From positions 1 through 56,514 of the forward strand of contig CAMAXP010000029.1 in the NCBI GenBank assembly GCA_945862265.1: DNA of 56,514 bases, written 5' to 3'. Numbering within the stretch: position 1 is the stretch's first letter; each line of letters opens with the position of its first letter. The translations under genes and the position numbers were made by a program. Of this stretch, positions 24,600-33,141 are shown one piece after another. This DNA comes from Bordetella parapertussis. Its GTDB lineage: Bacteria; Pseudomonadota; Gammaproteobacteria; Burkholderiales; SG8-39. The notes below the pieces were generated by a model, which worked only from the letters and a program-made list of their open reading frames with translations, was not told the DNA's origin and ran no database searches.

Positions 24600-24938
24600 A
24601 TGAAACGCGTCTTGATCATCGCTGTTTGCGTCACGCTCCTTCCCGGGTGCCTAGCGAGCATCGGGATCCAGGGCGGCAATGCCGGCGTGGTCGCTCCCGC
24701 GACCCAGCCCAGCGTGGGGCCCGGGGGATCTTTCTCGTCAGCGGGTGTCAGCGCACGCTTCAGCGACGGGTCCCCCGGGGCGGCCCTGCTCGGCGCCGGG
24801 ATCCTTGGGTTCCTGTTTGGGCGCGGTGACCGCGTCGATGCACGCCGGGTGCCCGATCTCGACCCGAACCGGACGGTCAACCAGCAGGACTGTGCGCGGC
24901 AGATTGCGGATCCCGCGGCGAACCTGCGCTGCAGGTGA
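24600..24938 (+). CDS. Small lipoprotein of unknown function
   Basis: 112 residues. Signal peptide with lipobox LLPGC (cut before Cys17), so the mature part should be lipid-anchored. Gly/Ser/Ala-rich region (23-65) with a short hydrophobic GAALLGAGILGFLFG stretch (59-73), and two cysteines near the end. No family recognised. It begins 3 bases after the Sua5 gene and is probably co-transcribed. Confidence 0.7.
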   Translation: MKRVLIIAVCVTLLPGCLASIGIQGGNAGVVAPATQPSVGPGGSFSSAGVSARFSDGSPGAALLGAGILGFLFGRGDRVDARRVPDLDPNRTVNQQDCARQIADPAANLRCR

Positions 24939-25049
24939 ATCAAGGCACAGGATGTCGGTGGTGCGTTTGACCGGATGTAGCATCCGCCTGCGCATCGGGC
25001 CGCAAATGCTCAAAAGTGCCCGCCCTTGCCGGTGTTCGTACCTCCGTCA

Positions 25050-25427
25050 TCAGTCGAGCGCCAACCAGGCACGCAGCGCAATATCAACCGCGACCATCTC
25101 GGTTTGACTCGCCGAACCAATCACCTTCTTGACGCGATCGCGCCTCGCCGTCTGTACTTTGTCGACCATGACATGCGAATTCACGGCAAGACCGTTTCGC
25201 TTCAGGGGTCGAATGGGGATGCGAAATAGCGGCGCATCCACCAGCGTGCTGGTGACAAGGCAAATGGTCACGCTGTGGTGGGTGCCGTTGAACAAATCAG
25301 ACTGCACCACAAGTGCGGGGCGTGGCTTGCCGTAATCGCTGGCGCTCACGACGAGCACGAAATCGCCACGGCTGATTTCGAACGATGGCTTGCTCTGGCC
25401 GCTTTCGCCGCCTCCGCGGGAGGCCAT
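25050..25427 (-). CDS. MazF/PemK-type toxin endoribonuclease
   Basis: 125 residues. The PemK/MazF core starts at about residue 18 with RGDFVLVVSASDYGKPRPAL, including the conserved RG-D and Y-G-K-x-R-P-A-L; a central T-S strand (VTSTLVD) and the late strand VMVDKVQTARRDRV complete the fold. Cuts mRNA when free of antitoxin. The first 17 residues are polar and non-homologous. Three bases behind the ribbon-helix-helix antitoxin gene. Confidence 0.85.
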   Translation of the reverse strand: MASRGGGESGQSKPSFEISRGDFVLVVSASDYGKPRPALVVQSDLFNGTHHSVTICLVTSTLVDAPLFRIPIRPLKRNGLAVNSHVMVDKVQTARRDRVKKVIGSASQTEMVAVDIALRAWLALD

Positions 25428-25430
25428 GCG

Positions 25431-25637
25431 CTATTTTCTCCAGCCGCGCGTGTCGCTCTCGAACTCGTCGTCTGCCGCCGCGCTCGCCGATATCGACTGG
25501 CGCCTGGCTTCACTTTCGTCAGTCAGCAAATAGCGTCGGATCGCTTCGCGGGCGTGGTAACTCTTCGGCTTGCCTGAGCGCTCGGCAAGCGCCTCCAGCC
25601 GAGCCTCGAGTTGACGTTCCAGCCGGATACCGAGCAT
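25431..25637 (-). CDS. Ribbon-helix-helix (CopG-type) antitoxin
   Basis: 68 residues. N-terminal strand LGIRLERQLEARLEALAERS followed by the helix of an RHH fold (to about residue 44, YHAREAIRRYLL); the acidic, disordered C-terminus (SESDAADDEFESD type) would wrap the toxin. It should bind its own promoter at the palindrome 14 bases upstream of its start. First gene of the antitoxin-toxin pair. Confidence 0.85.
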   Translation of the reverse strand: MLGIRLERQLEARLEALAERSGKPKSYHAREAIRRYLLTDESEARRQSISASAAADDEFESDTRGWRK

Positions 25638-25650
25638 ATATTCACCAGAT

Positions 25651-25698
25651 GTTTAACAATTGTTGAACAACTATAGCTTCAAACCCAGGCACGCACAA
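25651..25698 (-). promoter_or_regulatory. Promoter and operator of the RHH/MazF module
   Basis: On the minus strand TTGTGC (25698-25693), 17 bases, TATAGT (25675-25670) form a good sigma70 promoter. Right behind the -10 is the near-perfect palindrome GTTCAACAATTGTTAAAC (25668-25651, 16 of 18 bases symmetric) covering the start site. Such sites bind the antitoxin and the antitoxin-toxin complex for autorepression. Confidence 0.65.
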
Positions 25699-25739
25699 GC
25701 CGCGACAACGTTGCCGATCGGGTGATCGGATTCGAGACC

Positions 25740-26999
25740 CTAGGCATTTCGCCCCAGGCTATGCGCCGCCGCATCGATTTCCCGCTTCATCTTCACCCAC
25801 GTCCCCGACTCGTCTGATTCCGGTCGATACCCGGTCGCGGCACTCACGATGCGGTCGATCACGGCCTCGGGGTCGTCAACCCGGCAATTGTCCCGCCCGA
25901 AGGAGGCGAGCGCCTGTCGCGTCGGCCAGGTATTCTGCCGGGCTAGCGACAGTGCCGGCAGATCCGCGGGTAAGTACATCGTGGTGCAGACAATGTCATA
26001 GATCGGGGAGAGCCGGCAGTCATTGGATTGCGGGTGGGAATACAGCAAGCCGAAGTTCTTCAGGTGGGCGTCGCCGTTTCTCACGGCCACGCTGAGCACG
26101 AGGGAAGAGAAGAATTCGCCGAGCGACTGCCGGCTGAATGCGGGCGACGCGTTCTGGCGGATGGCCAGGGCAATGTTCTCGTAGGACCCTTCGTACTTGC
26201 GATCATTCACCTTGCCCTGAAGCGACACCATGTCCTCGAACCCCAGGAAGCTCCCGGGGTCCCTCCCGGTGTCGAAGCGCTCGATCGCGAGCCGCTTCCT
26301 GTCGTCCGACAACCAGAACTCCGGGACCGGGAGTTTCAGGCTGCGCGCGATCGACAGGCAGTGAAATTCGTTTTCGGTCAGGTGCGGATAGTCGCTGCCG
26401 CTGACCTTGATGATGAGGCTCCTGCCGCGCAGGGTGGATTTTTCGCCGAGGCTCGATTTGCGCGGCCGGGGCGGCGTGTCTGTCTCCAGGTCGTCGTGCG
26501 CTTCGAGCATTACCTTCGGCTGGACGCCCGCGATCCCGGAGGCGATCAGGTACCGGTCGCAAAGGTATTCAAACAGGTCCTTCGACGCGGTGTCGGCGAG
26601 GATTTCCCTGAGGCTTTCCATGCCGCCGTCCCCCGGACCCGTGTCACGCGATTGGCTGAGGCGGATTCTGCCGATGGCATTGGCGCCGGAGAGGGCGAGA
26701 AGGGCCATGTCATCGACGCGCAGCGTCTTCGAGAATTTCTCGATAATGCGGTCCTTCAGGAAACCTTCCGGCAGAAAGGTCTGGAAGACGGGGAGCATCG
26801 GCGTCGTCTTGTAGGACTCGGTGCGAATGGGCATGGTCAGGGAAATGCTGCGCTGCGCGTCCTCGCCGGATACCACGTCGGACGCGTAGCTGAACACATG
26901 CTGGCCTTCTTTCGAGAGCAGGCCGGCGTAGCCCTGCGGCGTGCCAACGTGGAGGGTTCCCACGCGCGGGACGCCCGAGGCCGTCCTATTCGTTGCCAT
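25740..26999 (-). CDS. hipA: HipA-type serine/threonine kinase toxin
   Basis: 419 residues, the normal length. N-subdomain with GTLHVGTPQGYAG; GIAGVQPKVML (155-165) is the variable activation-loop region containing the GxQPK motif; Lys198 in LIIKVS (ATP-binding), catalytic Asp310 and Asn315 in NGDAHLKNFGL, and Mg-binding Asp335 in SPIYDIV. HipA phosphorylates glutamyl-tRNA synthetase in E. coli, causing dormancy. All catalytic residues are kept, so it should be active. The gene overlaps hipB by 14 bases. Confidence 0.9.
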   Translation of the reverse strand: MATNRTASGVPRVGTLHVGTPQGYAGLLSKEGQHVFSYASDVVSGEDAQRSISLTMPIRTESYKTTPMLPVFQTFLPEGFLKDRIIEKFSKTLRVDDMALLALSGANAIGRIRLSQSRDTGPGDGGMESLREILADTASKDLFEYLCDRYLIASGIAGVQPKVMLEAHDDLETDTPPRPRKSSLGEKSTLRGRSLIIKVSGSDYPHLTENEFHCLSIARSLKLPVPEFWLSDDRKRLAIERFDTGRDPGSFLGFEDMVSLQGKVNDRKYEGSYENIALAIRQNASPAFSRQSLGEFFSSLVLSVAVRNGDAHLKNFGLLYSHPQSNDCRLSPIYDIVCTTMYLPADLPALSLARQNTWPTRQALASFGRDNCRVDDPEAVIDRIVSAATGYRPESDESGTWVKMKREIDAAAHSLGRNA

Positions 27000-27231
27000 A
27001 CAGGTCGTCCAGTTCCTCGAGCGAAGGGCGGTGCTTCGATACGGTTTTCAGGCTCAAGCCCAATGCATCGAGCGCGCGCAGCAGTGTGTCCAGCTTCGAG
27101 CCGCGGTCACCCGATTCCAGGCGTTGGTAGGTGCGCAGCGGTATTCCCGCCATGCGCGCCGCATCGGCCTGGGTGAGGCTTTGGGAGAGGCGGGCGGTTT
27201 TGATTTCCGCGATGGTATTTTGATTCGACAT
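26986..27231 (-). CDS. hipB: HipB-type antitoxin, XRE-family regulator
   Basis: 81 residues with one helix-turn-helix (about 8-62; LTQADAARMAGIPLRTYQRLESG is the HTH). It has the length and place of HipB, just upstream of hipA with a 14-base overlap. It should neutralise HipA and repress the operon at the two palindromes next to its start codon. Confidence 0.88.
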   Translation of the reverse strand: MSNQNTIAEIKTARLSQSLTQADAARMAGIPLRTYQRLESGDRGSKLDTLLRALDALGLSLKTVSKHRPSLEELDDLYGNE

Positions 27232-27288
27232 ACGCCAAATATGGCGTATACTTATAAATTAGTCAATATTTACGCCATATTTGGCGTA
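27231..27288 (-). promoter_or_regulatory. hipBA promoter with two palindromic operators
   Basis: Two 18-base palindromes with arms TACGCCA/TGGCGTA lie at 27231-27248 and 27271-27288, 40 bases apart centre to centre. On the minus strand TTGACT (27266-27261), 17 bases, CATATT (27243-27238): the -10 is inside the first operator, the -35 between the two. The first operator touches the hipB ATG, so the layout is that of a tight autorepressor. Confidence 0.75.
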
Positions 27289-27354
27289 TTTTCGCGATAC
27301 AAAGCTTCTAGTCAAATCGCAAGCTGGCTTTTCTTGGTCATGCCGTTTCCGAAG

Positions 27355-28584
27355 TCAAGGCCGCAACAACACTGGCGCGTCCCACCGCACCGTCTGCTTG
27401 CCGTTTTTGAACGCTGCCAGCGGCTGCGCGATCTCTGCGATGGCCTGTTTGGGCGTTTCCGCGTTCAGGATCACCACATCCCCCGCGTTGCCGACCGCGA
27501 ACCCGTAATCCTTCAGGTTCAGCAGTTTTGCCGAGCGCCAGGTCAGCATGTCGAAGCACTCGGTGAGCTGTTCCGGGCGGTCGAGTTGCACCACGTTCGC
27601 GTACAGGTTCGCCATGCGCACCAGGGAACAATCGCCCAGGGGCGTCGCCGGGTTGAGGATGTTGTTCGACGACAGCGAGCAGTTCACACCATGCGCGCAC
27701 AGGTGGTTGGCGTCGGCCACGCCCCGCACCACGCTGTGGTCGCGGTTGCGCCCCATCAGGAAGAGGTCGGTGGTCGGCAGCACGGTGACTGCCACGCCCG
27801 CATTGGCCAGCCCCCTGGCGAGCTTCGCAACCTCGTCGGGCGGAAGGAGCGAAAGCTTGGCCATATGCCCGACGACGACCCGCCCGCCGCGCTTGTACTT
27901 CTCGGTCAGGTCGCGCACCTGGTGGACGAACATGCCGTCGGGCGTGGGGCCCACGTCGAGGTGGATGTCGATGTCGGTGTCGTACTCGCGCGCGAGTTCG
28001 AATATACGGTCGATCTGCGCGGGGCCGTCGGTGTCGTAGCGCGGCGCGCCGCCGAGCACGCGGGCGCCGCGCTTGAGGCTCTCGACCAGCAGTTCGTCCG
28101 TGCCCGGGTAGTTGGTGAGGCCTTCCTGCGGGAACACGCACATCTCGACATCGATCGCCCACTTGTAGTCGCGGGCGAGCGCCTCGACGGCCTCGAAGCC
28201 GCGCATGCCGATACCCGGGTCGACTTCGACCTGCGTGCGCATGCGCGTGGCGCCGTGCAGGATGCATTCCTGCAGCGTGCGTTCGGCGCGCTGGTAGGTG
28301 TCCTCGTAGGTCATGGTGTCCTTGATCGGCGCCACGCCCTTGACCGGGGAGTAGGTTGCGCGTTCCTGTGGCGCGCAGCGGTCGACGATCCGCGACTTGT
28401 CTATATGGATGTGGGTCTCCACGAGGCCCGGGCAGGCCAGGCGCCCGCCCGCGTCGTAGACAGGGCCCTCTGCTGCGAGGTTCGGGCCGATGGCGGCGAT
28501 GCGGCCGTTCTCGATGCCGATGTCGACGGGGGGCTCGCTGGCCGGGCGATCGGACAGTCGGGCATTACGGATAATGAGATCCAT
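27355..28584 (-). CDS. Amidohydrolase, cytosine deaminase-like
   Basis: 409 residues from ATG 28584; the open frame goes on upstream but antisense to the next genes. Metal-site motifs: HIHIDKS (58-64), the second His pair in DIDIHLDVG, a His in VVGHMAK, and a late Asp in LPTTDLFLMGR. The HxHxDKS form is typical of cytosine deaminase and related deaminases/hydrolases acting on cyclic amides. Cytoplasmic. It is divergent from a Bug binding-protein gene; the pair may import and hydrolyse the same compound. Substrate not readable. Confidence 0.85.
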   Translation of the reverse strand: MDLIIRNARLSDRPASEPPVDIGIENGRIAAIGPNLAAEGPVYDAGGRLACPGLVETHIHIDKSRIVDRCAPQERATYSPVKGVAPIKDTMTYEDTYQRAERTLQECILHGATRMRTQVEVDPGIGMRGFEAVEALARDYKWAIDVEMCVFPQEGLTNYPGTDELLVESLKRGARVLGGAPRYDTDGPAQIDRIFELAREYDTDIDIHLDVGPTPDGMFVHQVRDLTEKYKRGGRVVVGHMAKLSLLPPDEVAKLARGLANAGVAVTVLPTTDLFLMGRNRDHSVVRGVADANHLCAHGVNCSLSSNNILNPATPLGDCSLVRMANLYANVVQLDRPEQLTECFDMLTWRSAKLLNLKDYGFAVGNAGDVVILNAETPKQAIAEIAQPLAAFKNGKQTVRWDAPVLLRP

Positions 28585-28603
28585 GGTGCGTGTTCCTTGA
28601 TTG

Positions 28604-28616
28604 ATCCTGACAGGAT
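28604..28616. promoter_or_regulatory. Perfect dyad in the 87-base divergent gap
   Basis: ATCCTG-A-CAGGAT (28604-28616) lies 20 bases upstream of the amidohydrolase start and 55 bases before the Bug gene. Possible operator for both; no local regulator gene is obvious. Confidence 0.3.
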
Positions 28617-28671
28617 ATCCCGTCTGCGCTACGCTTTGCGCACTGCCACATCGTTTCCGGAGCGCCGTACG

Positions 28672-29640
28672 ATGAGTATCCTGTTTCGCAGTTTCGCCAC
28701 GGTCCTGTTCGCGTGCCTGGCGGCCGCCGCAAACGCGCAAACCTTCCCCTCCAAACCGGTGCACATCTTCGTGCCGTTTCCGCCCGGCGGCGCGGCGGAC
28801 CTGCTGACGCGAGCGCTCGGCAAGAAGTTGTCGGAGGCCTGGGGCCAGCCGGTGGTCGCCGACAACCGGCCCGGGGCCGGCGGGAACATCGGCGCCGAAG
28901 CTACCGCGAAAAGCCAGGCAGACGGTTATACGCTGCTGATGGGCGCGGTGACCACGCACGCCGTCAGCATGAGCCTGTATTCGAAGCTCGGCTACGACCT
29001 GGAAAAGGACCTCGCGCCGGTGAGCCTGGTGGCCAATGTGCCGCACATCCTGGTGGCCAACCCGTCGGTTCCGGCGAAGAACCTCACGGAAGTGATCGCT
29101 TACCTGAAGGCGCAGGGCGGCAAGGTGAATTTCGCCTCCCAAGGCAACGGCACGCTCTCCCATCTGGAGTTCGAGTTGATGAAATCCATGGGTCAGTTCA
29201 GCGCCAACCACATCCCGTACAAGGGCAGCGCCCCGGCGATGATCGACCTGCTCTCCGGGCAGGTGACGCTGTTCTTCGACAGCATCCCGTCCTCGCTGCC
29301 GCAGGTGCGCGCCGGTAAATTGCGCGGCATCGCGGTCGCCTCGTCGCGCCGCTCGCCAGTGCTGCCGGAACTGCCGACGATGTCCGAGGCAGGGCTTACC
29401 GGTTTCGCAGCCGACAGCTGGTTCGGCATCATGGCGCCCGCGGGGACCCCGAGGGAAGTGATCGCGAAGCTCAATGCCGACATCGTCAAGGCCCTCGATT
29501 CGGTCGAGGTGAAGGACATCATCACCAAGCAGGGCGGAGAGGTGATGGGCAGCACGCCCGCGCAGATGGCGGCGCAGATCCGCGGCGATCGCGAGAAGTG
29601 GGGCAAGGTCGTGCGGGATTCGGGGGCGAAGGTCGAATAG
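28672..29640 (+). CDS. Bug/TctC-type periplasmic solute-binding protein
   Basis: 322 residues from ATG 28672. Signal peptide ending AANAQ (about residue 22), then VHIFVPFPPGGAADLLTRAL and DNRPGAGGNIG, the two Bug fingerprints. C-terminal FAADSWFGIMAPAGTPREVI is also typical. Single-gene unit divergent from the amidohydrolase. Orphan Bug protein, ligand probably a carboxylate or, by context, a cyclic amide. Confidence 0.88.
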   Translation: MSILFRSFATVLFACLAAAANAQTFPSKPVHIFVPFPPGGAADLLTRALGKKLSEAWGQPVVADNRPGAGGNIGAEATAKSQADGYTLLMGAVTTHAVSMSLYSKLGYDLEKDLAPVSLVANVPHILVANPSVPAKNLTEVIAYLKAQGGKVNFASQGNGTLSHLEFELMKSMGQFSANHIPYKGSAPAMIDLLSGQVTLFFDSIPSSLPQVRAGKLRGIAVASSRRSPVLPELPTMSEAGLTGFAADSWFGIMAPAGTPREVIAKLNADIVKALDSVEVKDIITKQGGEVMGSTPAQMAAQIRGDREKWGKVVRDSGAKVE

Positions 29641-29657
29641 CCTCCGCAGGCGGGGGA

Positions 29658-31220
29658 TCAGGCCTTTTTCGCGCCGGGTCGCCCGTCTTCCACCACGAAA
29701 GACGCGATCGTGTTGCAGGTCGAATCGCGCTCCTTGATCGTGTCCATTCCGCGCAGGTCGGTGACGATGCGCGTCTGCGTCGCCTCCACGCGCGTATAGC
29801 CGCGGAACCGGCTTTCGGCGAGTTTCACGTGCGGGTTGTCGGGCAGGTAGCGGTTCACGGTGTCCTGCGGGAATGCCTGCGAGGTGATCGAGGTGCCGAC
29901 GAACTCGCTCGCCACGACCGGCGAATTCGGGTTGTCGAAGTCGCGCTTGATGTCGTTCACGAAGAACATGTGCACGTCCCCGCCGATGACCACGGGGTTG
30001 CCGACCTTGCTGTCCGCAATGAAGTCGATCAGCCTTTTGCGCGCGGCCGGGTAGCCGTCCCACCCGTCGGTCCACGCGCGGCGGCCCGGGCCCGGCTTCT
30101 GGTCGAACTGGGCGAGGGTCGTCTGCTGCGCGAGGATGTTCCACTTCGCCTTCGAGGCGCCGAGGCCCGCTTCCAGCCAGGACTCCTGCGCGGCGCCTAG
30201 CATCGTGCGTGACGGCTCGGCGATGGCTGTGCACTCCGCTATGTCGACCGTGTTGGAGCCGCCGCGTCCGGGCCGCGGGCACACCTGCGGCGAGCGGTAC
30301 TGCCGGTCGTCGAGCACGTGGAAGCTCGCGAGGTTGCCGAACCCGAGGCGCGCATAGAGCCGCGCATGCGGGCCGATGGGCATCATCTCCCGCCGGAGCG
30401 GCATGTGTTCGTAGTAGGCCTTGTAGGCGGCGGCCCGCCGCGCAAGGAACCATTCGGGATGGTCGAGGTTCTCGGAGCGGTCGTTGGCGTAGTCGTTCTC
30501 GACCTCGTGGTCGTCCCACGTGGTGATCCACGGCATGGCCGCGTGTGCGGCCTGCAGGTCAGGATCGGACTTGTACTGGCCATACCGCGTGCGGTAGTCC
30601 GCAAGCGTGTGGGGCTCATGGATGTTGTGCTTGCGCACGTGCTCCCGGCCCCACGACGATTCGTAGATGTAGTCGCCGAGGAACACCACGAGGTCGAGGT
30701 CGTCCTTGACCATGTGCCGGTAGGCGCTGAAGTGGCCCTGCTCATAGTGCTGGCAGGATGCGAAGGCGAACCGCAACTTGTCGGGCTTTGCCGTCGCGCC
30801 CGGCGCCGTGCGCGTGCGTCCGACCGGGCTGGCGGCCTCCCCGGCAGTGAAGCGGTACCAGTACCAGCGTGCCGGCTCCAGTCCGCTGACCTCGACGTGC
30901 ACGGAATGCGCCCAGTCTGGGCTGGCGTAGGTCGTCCCCGAGGCCACGATCTGGCCCATGCGCTCGTCGCGGGCCACTTCCCAGCGGACAGGCACTACCT
31001 CGGGCGCCATGCCGCCGCCGGGGGCGTCGGGCACGGGCGCCAGCCGGGTCCACAGCACGATGCCGTTCGGGAGCGGGTACCCCGAGGCCACCCCGAGGCC
31101 GAAGGGGTCGGCCGGAAAGCGCGGGTTCGGCTGGAGTTGGGCGCGCGAGGCGGGCAGCGCGGAAGCGAGGCCCAGCGCGGCGAGGGCCTGCAGGAAGCGG
31201 CGGCGGTCGGGGAGGTTCAT
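29658..31220 (-). CDS. phoD: PhoD-type alkaline phosphatase (twin-arginine exported)
   Basis: 520 residues. N-terminal DRRRFLQALAALGLASALP is a Tat signal. An N-terminal Fn3-like domain (about 40-140) with FGLGVASGYPLPNGIVLWTRL is followed by the metallophosphatase domain: FAFASCQ, LVVFLGDYIYE, TWDDHEVENDY, IGGDVHMFF. These hold the Fe/Ca ligands. Phosphodiesterase/monoesterase in the periplasm, usually for phosphate scavenging. No Pho box was identified. Convergent with the Bug gene. Confidence 0.93.
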   Translation of the reverse strand: MNLPDRRRFLQALAALGLASALPASRAQLQPNPRFPADPFGLGVASGYPLPNGIVLWTRLAPVPDAPGGGMAPEVVPVRWEVARDERMGQIVASGTTYASPDWAHSVHVEVSGLEPARWYWYRFTAGEAASPVGRTRTAPGATAKPDKLRFAFASCQHYEQGHFSAYRHMVKDDLDLVVFLGDYIYESSWGREHVRKHNIHEPHTLADYRTRYGQYKSDPDLQAAHAAMPWITTWDDHEVENDYANDRSENLDHPEWFLARRAAAYKAYYEHMPLRREMMPIGPHARLYARLGFGNLASFHVLDDRQYRSPQVCPRPGRGGSNTVDIAECTAIAEPSRTMLGAAQESWLEAGLGASKAKWNILAQQTTLAQFDQKPGPGRRAWTDGWDGYPAARKRLIDFIADSKVGNPVVIGGDVHMFFVNDIKRDFDNPNSPVVASEFVGTSITSQAFPQDTVNRYLPDNPHVKLAESRFRGYTRVEATQTRIVTDLRGMDTIKERDSTCNTIASFVVEDGRPGAKKA

Positions 31221-31399
31221 CCAGCCAGCTTAACGCGCCAGCATGACGGTCGGCTTACTTCGCGGTATCGCGCGGCATGCCGGCACACGGCCTGGCCCAT
31301 GTCGCCGGGACTCATCAGCCCGATACGGCGAATCTGCGTTTTCCCCACCTGTTTCTCCCCTAGAATCGGCTGCGTTTTAAACACAGAAGAAAAGCGAGG

Positions 31400-31984
31400 A
31401 TGAGACTCGGATCACCAATCGCATGGGGCGCCCGCCTGTGCCTGGCCCTCATTGGCTGGCGGGCCGTGGGCGAAAGGCCTGCGGAGGCGCGGTATGTGCT
31501 GATCGCGGCGCCGCATACGAGCAACTGGGATTTTCCCCTGATGCTCTTTTGCGGCGTGGCGCTGGGCGTGTGGCCCGCGTGGGTGGGCAAGCACACGCTG
31601 TTTCGCGCGCCTTTCGGAGGGCTGATGCGCGCGCTTGGCGGGATTCCGATCAACCGCACGGCTGCGCACAACATGGTCGACCAGCTGGCCTCTGAGTTCG
31701 GCGCCCGCGAGCACCTCGCTCTGGCCATGCCGCCGGAAGGCACCCGCTCCCTCGTCCCGCACTGGAAGAGCGGTTTCTACTACGTAGCGACCAAGGCCGG
31801 GGTGCCGATCGCGCTTGGGTACCTCGACTACTCGCGCAAGGAGGGCGGCATCGGCGCACCGATCATGCCCAGCGGCGACCTGCGTGCCGACATGGACCGG
31901 ATTCGCGCGTTCTATGCCGGCAAGAACGGGCGCCACCCGGAGTTGCAGGGGCCGATCCGGCTGCCGGCCGAGGACGAACGCTAG
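31400..31984 (+). CDS. PlsC-like 1-acyl-glycerol-3-phosphate acyltransferase family protein
   Basis: 194 residues. Catalytic HTSNWD (His39, Asp44, the HX4D motif) and PPEGTRS (112-118, the EGTR substrate motif). Shorter than PlsC (about 240) with one N-terminal hydrophobic helix (about 8-22). Such short forms acylate lyso-lipids or act in membrane remodelling. Stands alone, convergent with the GntR gene, with which it overlaps by 4 bases at the ends. Confidence 0.85.
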   Translation: MRLGSPIAWGARLCLALIGWRAVGERPAEARYVLIAAPHTSNWDFPLMLFCGVALGVWPAWVGKHTLFRAPFGGLMRALGGIPINRTAAHNMVDQLASEFGAREHLALAMPPEGTRSLVPHWKSGFYYVATKAGVPIALGYLDYSRKEGGIGAPIMPSGDLRADMDRIRAFYAGKNGRHPELQGPIRLPAEDER

Positions 31985-32754
31985 GCGCGCTCCTCCCGGC
32001 CGAGGTCGCTGGCGTATTCGTGGGAGGCCGTGTTGACGAGGCTCATCCGCAACTCCACTGGGGTGTCGCGGTAACTGAGCGCGGTACGGTTGATCGCCAG
32101 CAGCGGCGCGCCTTTCTTCACCTGGAGCAGTTTCGCGGCTTGCGGATCCGCGAGTGTTGCCGAGAGCCGCTCGCTGGAACGCACGACATTGATCCCGTAG
32201 CGCGCCTGGTACAGGTGGTAGATGGTGTTGTCCCGGGCGGTGAAGATCTTTTCCGAGAGATCCGGGAACAGGGCGTGCGGGACAACGATGTCGTCGAGGA
32301 TTGCCGGTGCGGCGCCCAGCGACAACAGGTTGCGGACGCGCAGCACCGGGTCGCCCGCGCCGATCGACAAGCGCCGGGCTTCCTCGGCGCCGGCCTTGCC
32401 CTTGCGGAACGAGAGCGTCCGTGTCGTGGGGTATTCCTTGTCCCCGTCCCGGCCGACGATGTGGAAGAAGTGGAACATCAGCCGGCTTGCATTGTGCGTA
32501 GCAACAAACGTGCCCCGGCCCTGGTGCCGCGTGACGATGCGCTCGGCGACCAGCTCGTCGATGGCCTTCCTCAGCGTGCCGATCGACACGCTGTAGCGCT
32601 TCGCGAGGCGCGTCTCGGAGGGCAGCGCGGTACCGGCCGGCCATTCGCCTTCGATGAGGCTTTGCGTAAGCAGGCGCTTCACTTCGCGGTACAGCGGCTG
32701 GAAACCGCCGGCCGCGGCGAAGCCCGGTTCGATGGCCTGGTTCATGGCCGGCAA
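31981..32754 (-). CDS. GntR-family regulator with UTRA domain (HutC type)
   Basis: 257 residues. GntR winged HTH (about 18-85: PLYREVKRLLTQSLIEGEWP, LPSETRLAKRYSVSIGTLRKA, RIVTRHQGRGTF). The UTRA effector domain fills about 100-250 (YELSxxxRN-like IYHLYQARYGINVVRSSERL). Divergent from the lyase operon at 32851 with a GTCA-N6-TGAC dyad over its -35, so it probably represses that operon until a substrate or metabolite binds. An alternative start is Met4 (32745). Confidence 0.88.
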   Translation of the reverse strand: MPAMNQAIEPGFAAAGGFQPLYREVKRLLTQSLIEGEWPAGTALPSETRLAKRYSVSIGTLRKAIDELVAERIVTRHQGRGTFVATHNASRLMFHFFHIVGRDGDKEYPTTRTLSFRKGKAGAEEARRLSIGAGDPVLRVRNLLSLGAAPAILDDIVVPHALFPDLSEKIFTARDNTIYHLYQARYGINVVRSSERLSATLADPQAAKLLQVKKGAPLLAINRTALSYRDTPVELRMSLVNTASHEYASDLGREERA

Positions 32755-32775
32755 TCTACCATGCGAATCATTCAG

Positions 32776-32814
32776 GTCATATAATTGACTGGGCTCGGGC
32801 GGCGAAGCTAGACT
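32776..32814 (+). promoter_or_regulatory. Promoter and candidate GntR operator of the UxaA/Sdh-like operon
   Basis: TTGACT (32785-32790), 18 bases, TAGACT (32809-32814) read as -35 and -10 for the operon starting at 32851. The dyad GTCA-TATAAT-TGAC (32776-32789) covers the -35, suited to repression by the divergent GntR protein. Confidence 0.5.
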
Positions 32815-32850
32815 GCCCGTTCTTCATCAAGCCAACAGCGGAGAAGCGCA

Positions 32851-33132
32851 ATGATTCATTTCGTCGTGCACGACGAGGGGGACGGCGTAGGCGTCGTCGT
32901 CGTCGAGGGAGTCAAGACCGGCAAGACACTGGTCGGCTGGATCATGGACCAGGACAAGGAAATCCGGGTCAAGGCAAAGAACGACATTCCGATCGGCCAC
33001 AAGGTGTCGCTGCGCGACTACAAGACAGGCGACACGGTGATCAAGTACGGAGTCGATATCGGCAAGGTCGTCGCGCCGATTTCGAAGGGCGCCCATGCCC
33101 ACGTCCACAATATCAAGACCAAGCGCTGGTAA
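32851..33132 (+). CDS. UxaA-family lyase, small (SAF-domain) subunit; SuyA-like
   Basis: 93 residues, a single SAF domain: MIHFVVHDEGDGVGVVVVEG, then KNDIPIGHKVSLRDYKTGD and GKVVAPISKGAHAHVHNI. In altronate and galactarate dehydratases this domain is fused to the large one; here it is a separate gene, as in (2R)-sulfolactate sulfo-lyase (SuyA about 90 residues, SuyB about 390). Works with the next gene, 9 bases behind. First gene of the operon under the divergent GntR regulator. Confidence 0.85.
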   Translation: MIHFVVHDEGDGVGVVVVEGVKTGKTLVGWIMDQDKEIRVKAKNDIPIGHKVSLRDYKTGDTVIKYGVDIGKVVAPISKGAHAHVHNIKTKRW

Positions 33133-33141
33133 GGAGCTCCC

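Noticed and set aside
27355..30531. Single 1058-codon frame on the minus strand
   Set aside because: Only the last 409 codons are a real protein (amidohydrolase). The rest is antisense to the Bug gene and out of frame with phoD.
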